Shown here: positions 47,398 through 49,207 of the stretch, in pieces
How the letters are laid out: each line of letters starts with the position of its first letter
Numbering within the stretch: position 1 is the first letter of the stretch
Assembly (NCBI RefSeq): GCF_001544915.2
Contig: NZ_FCOE02000050.1
Span: 1-49,207 of the forward strand
From: Caballeronia pedi
GTDB taxonomy: Bacteria; Pseudomonadota; Gammaproteobacteria; Burkholderiales; Burkholderiaceae
DNA: 49,207 nucleotides
Reading direction: 5' to 3'
The notes under the pieces: generated by a model
Told to the model about the DNA's origin: nothing
Database searches by the model: none
What the model saw: only the letters and a program-made list of their open reading frames with translations
Program-made: the position numbers and the translations under genes

Positions 47398-48503
47398 CCG
47401 AGCACCGCCGATCGAATGCCGTGGATCGCCGTCATCAGCCCGCCATTCGTTCCCTTCGCACCGTACAGAATCGTGTCGATCGTCGCGTGATAGTCCTCGA
47501 TGCTCACGCTCACGCTTTCCGACAGCCCGTCCGCGCTGATCGAGCCAGACTGTGCCGGGAACGTGTCTTCGATCGCCTTCAGCACCGCAAGCTTTTTGAC
47601 GACGTCGATCAGATCCGGATAGTCGCGCGCCACGTTTTCGAGACCAGCGATATACGTCACTTCGAGCATGAACGGAATCGTACGGCCGCCGGCGATCGCC
47701 TGCATGATGAAGGACGACAGCGGAACCTGAACCGAGTATGTCGTCGGCACCAGGCGCACGACGCCATATTTCTGATCCAGCCTGATCCACTCCTGCGGCA
47801 CTGTGAATACCATGCTGGCAGGATCCGGATACGCGAAGCGCATCGACTGAATTTCGCGCACCGGCTTCTGGCGCATTGCGACATAGCCCCAACTGTCACC
47901 CTCGAAGAACTGCGGACCGTAATCGTACGGTGCGTCCACCGCGTACGGCATGCCAGCGGGCAGCGCGGCGATCTGGTCGGACGTTGGGTCATACGGGAAA
48001 AACTGCGTTGGTACAAGCGGCACGCGCAGATCTCGCGCGACACTGGCCTCAGCCGCGCGGAGCTTGCCCCACAGATAGTCATCCGAGAGCGTGCCGTTTG
48101 TGAAGAATGTAGCAGCCGCCTGCATCAGGTTATCTGCCCGCAACTCGTCGATGATGAAATCGCGCACGAACAACGCCGACTTCGTAATCGTGCCGGCAGA
48201 CTCGACGCCGATCTTGAATCGCTTTATGAGGCTCGGCGCGCTACTCGTCAGCGTCAGCATTGCGGCGCCAACGGGAAGCTGGCCGGCGAGATCTGCCGAC
48301 ACCTGCACAACGACGATGCCCACGTCCCAGTTCGCGCCGACGTCCGTCGACAGCACAGGGATTGGCGCACCGATCGAGCTGGAGCCGTCGAGCGTAGAGA
48401 ATTGCGCCGACACGGTCGACGCGGGATCGAGCGCCACAGGTGCGCCGTTTGCCTGGACCGCCAGCGCGATGCTTGCCGCCTGGCCGGTAAAGATTGTCGT
48501 CAT
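47394..48503 (-). CDS. structural/neck protein, 369 aa
   Basis: MTTIFTGQAASIALAVQANGAPVALDPASTVSAQFSTLDGSSSIGAPIPVLSTDVGANWDVGIVVVQVSADLAGQLPVGAAMLTLTSSAP is an Ig-like beta domain; then an adaptor-like helical part (DFIIDELRADNLMQAAATFFTNGTLSDDYLWGKLRAAEASVARDLRVPLVPTQFFP) and a C-terminal mixed part. The helical part resembles head completion adaptor proteins (gp15/gp6-like). ATG after a terminator hairpin. Function inferred. Confidence 0.75.
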   Translation of the reverse strand: MTTIFTGQAASIALAVQANGAPVALDPASTVSAQFSTLDGSSSIGAPIPVLSTDVGANWDVGIVVVQVSADLAGQLPVGAAMLTLTSSAPSLIKRFKIGVESAGTITKSALFVRDFIIDELRADNLMQAAATFFTNGTLSDDYLWGKLRAAEASVARDLRVPLVPTQFFPYDPTSDQIAALPAGMPYAVDAPYDYGPQFFEGDSWGYVAMRQKPVREIQSMRFAYPDPASMVFTVPQEWIRLDQKYGVVRLVPTTYSVQVPLSSFIMQAIAGGRTIPFMLEVTYIAGLENVARDYPDLIDVVKKLAVLKAIEDTFPAQSGSISADGLSESVSVSIEDYHATIDTILYGAKGTNGGLMTAIHGIRSAVLG

Positions 48504-48523
48504 GCGGGTTCCATGCCCAAAGG

Positions 48524-48552
48524 AAAAGCCGCCGGCGGAGTGATCCGGCGGC
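48524..48552 (-). terminator. terminator before the neck-protein gene
   Basis: Minus strand GCCGCCGG-ATCACTCCG-CCGGCGGC then TTTTCC: 8-bp perfect stem. Confidence 0.75.
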
Positions 48553-48583
48553 GGCCTCGCGGCGGAGATGCCGCCTTACTGCT

Positions 48584-48850
48584 TTAGCGCTGACTGAGCG
48601 TCTTGATGGAAACGCCCGACACGACGGCGGATCCGTAGGTCGAAGCATTGGTGTTTCCGATGCCCGCGACGTTCGCCGTATCCAGGTGCGCAAGCAGATT
48701 CGCGTACTTGGTTTTCAGATCCGCAAACGACGCCTGCATCTTGTTGTAGTTCGTGATCAGATCCTCGATCACATCACCAAGACGCGCGTCATGCGCTGCC
48801 GGACTCATCCGGTTCAGACGTTCCTTCAGCACGCTTTCAGTCAAAGCCAT
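48584..48850 (-). CDS. small hypothetical structural-region protein, 88 aa
   Basis: MALTESVLKERLNRMSPAAHDARLGDVIEDLITNYNKMQASFADLKTKYANLLAHLDTANVAGIGNTNASTYGSAVVSGVSIKTLSQR. N-terminal helix pair, then a Gly/Asn/Ser-rich end. Located between two terminators next to capsid genes that should lie beyond the edge; possibly a head decoration or accessory protein. Unknown. Confidence 0.7.
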   Translation of the reverse strand: MALTESVLKERLNRMSPAAHDARLGDVIEDLITNYNKMQASFADLKTKYANLLAHLDTANVAGIGNTNASTYGSAVVSGVSIKTLSQR

Positions 48851-48859
48851 GATTCACCC

Positions 48860-49147
48860 TTACTGTTGAACCGGCGCCGCTTCGGCTTCGCCGGTCGATT
48901 GAGCCGCCGGCGTCGCGGCGTCAGTCGCGCTCGCGTCCGCTTCGGCCGATTGCGTCACGGGCTCTTTGAGCGCCGCGATCTCTTTCGCTGCGTTCTTGCC
49001 GTGCAAGACGTAGCCCTTGATGCTCGTGAACATCGCCGCAACGTCGTCCTCGATCTCCTCCGAGATCATGCCGAGCTTGTGCGTCACGAATTTCACGCCG
49101 CTGATCAGTTCCGATGCATTCGGAAGCGAGCAGATAACTTTTGCCAT
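48860..49147 (-). CDS. small hypothetical structural-region protein, 95 aa
   Basis: MAKVICSLPNASELISGVKFVTHKLGMISEEIEDDVAAMFTSIKGYVLHGKN is an alpha-beta domain of a kind often found just after the major capsid gene in phages; the last 35 residues are acidic and low complexity (AEADASATDAATPAAQSTGEAEAAP). Right after a terminator, which fits placement behind a highly expressed capsid gene. Confidence 0.75.
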   Translation of the reverse strand: MAKVICSLPNASELISGVKFVTHKLGMISEEIEDDVAAMFTSIKGYVLHGKNAAKEIAALKEPVTQSAEADASATDAATPAAQSTGEAEAAPVQQ

Positions 49148-49171
49148 GCCATCTCCTAGAAGGTTGAAACC

Positions 49172-49193
49172 GCGCGCCCGGAGGCGCGCGGCA
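49172..49193 (-). terminator. terminator after the gene beyond the right edge
   Basis: Minus strand CCGCGCGCC-TCCG-GGCGCGCGG then TTTC, nine-bp perfect stem with the TCCG loop also seen at 29094. Probably terminates most capsid transcription. Confidence 0.75.
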
Positions 49194-49207
49194 TTATTCC
49201 TACCGAC

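Noticed and set aside
1..49207. tRNA genes, CRISPR arrays, insertion sequences
   Set aside because: No cloverleaf, spaced repeat array or transposase was recognised anywhere.

Overview
The window is a 49.2 kb piece of a temperate, contractile-tailed (myovirus-type) phage or prophage. It is GC-rich, with codon use and promoter spacing typical of a Betaproteobacterial host; a Burkholderia/Ralstonia-type host is an inference, because no host flank, tRNA or rRNA is visible. A tail sheath, tube and P2/Mu-like baseplate set define the virion, and a tyrosine integrase plus a Cro/CI-type repressor define temperate life. Terminase, portal and major capsid genes are absent. Since the minus-strand genes run off the left end and enter at the right end, the head genes probably lie outside the window on a circular or concatemeric map.

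Layout. 1-5.7 kb (minus): small coupled genes, a PD-(D/E)XK protein, a DPPY DNA methyltransferase and zinc-ribbon proteins. 5.72-6.31 kb: a non-coding, AT-rich block with 13 GATACC/GGTATC repeats, a candidate replication origin. 6.3-7.0 kb (minus): two small genes. 7.17-11.65 kb (plus): a chain of overlapping small genes ending in HTH proteins and an HTH-metallophosphoesterase. 11.65-20.4 kb (minus): deaminase-like protein, C5 methyltransferase, Toprim/DUF927 primase-helicase, VRR-NUC nuclease, nucleotide hydrolase-like protein, SSB, SF2 helicase and repressor. 20.6-27.1 kb (plus): RecE-like nuclease, SMC-like ATPase, probable annealing protein, Dda/RecD-like helicase, MazG-like pyrophosphohydrolase and integrase. 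27.1-29.0 kb (minus): lysis cassette with nested spanins. 29.1-49.2 kb (minus): tail fibre, baseplate, tape measure, tube, sheath and head-tail joining genes, interrupted by two plus-strand genes.

Two sequence families appear to organise expression. (1) An 18-bp palindrome, TTAATCAAATTTGATTAA, and close variants occur at about nine intergenic places, before the zinc-finger gene, both arms of the 7.0-kb divergent region, the small-gene chain, primase, recE-like, annealing-protein and integrase genes. This looks like a phage-wide operator. (2) An oriented element, GTCGTGACA followed by NNANNNT, occurs nine times, seven pointing left and two right, each just upstream of a gene on the matching strand and mostly at late genes (lysis, tail, fibre). 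It looks like an undescribed phage promoter class with a -10-like hexamer one base after a conserved 9-mer.

Other points of interest are a 16-bp perfect inverted repeat enclosing an operator and ending at the integrase start codon, a tail-chaperone overlap needing a +1 or -2 frameshift, a secreted moron-like protein in the baseplate operon, and an inverted structural-region gene carrying its own copy of the late promoter.
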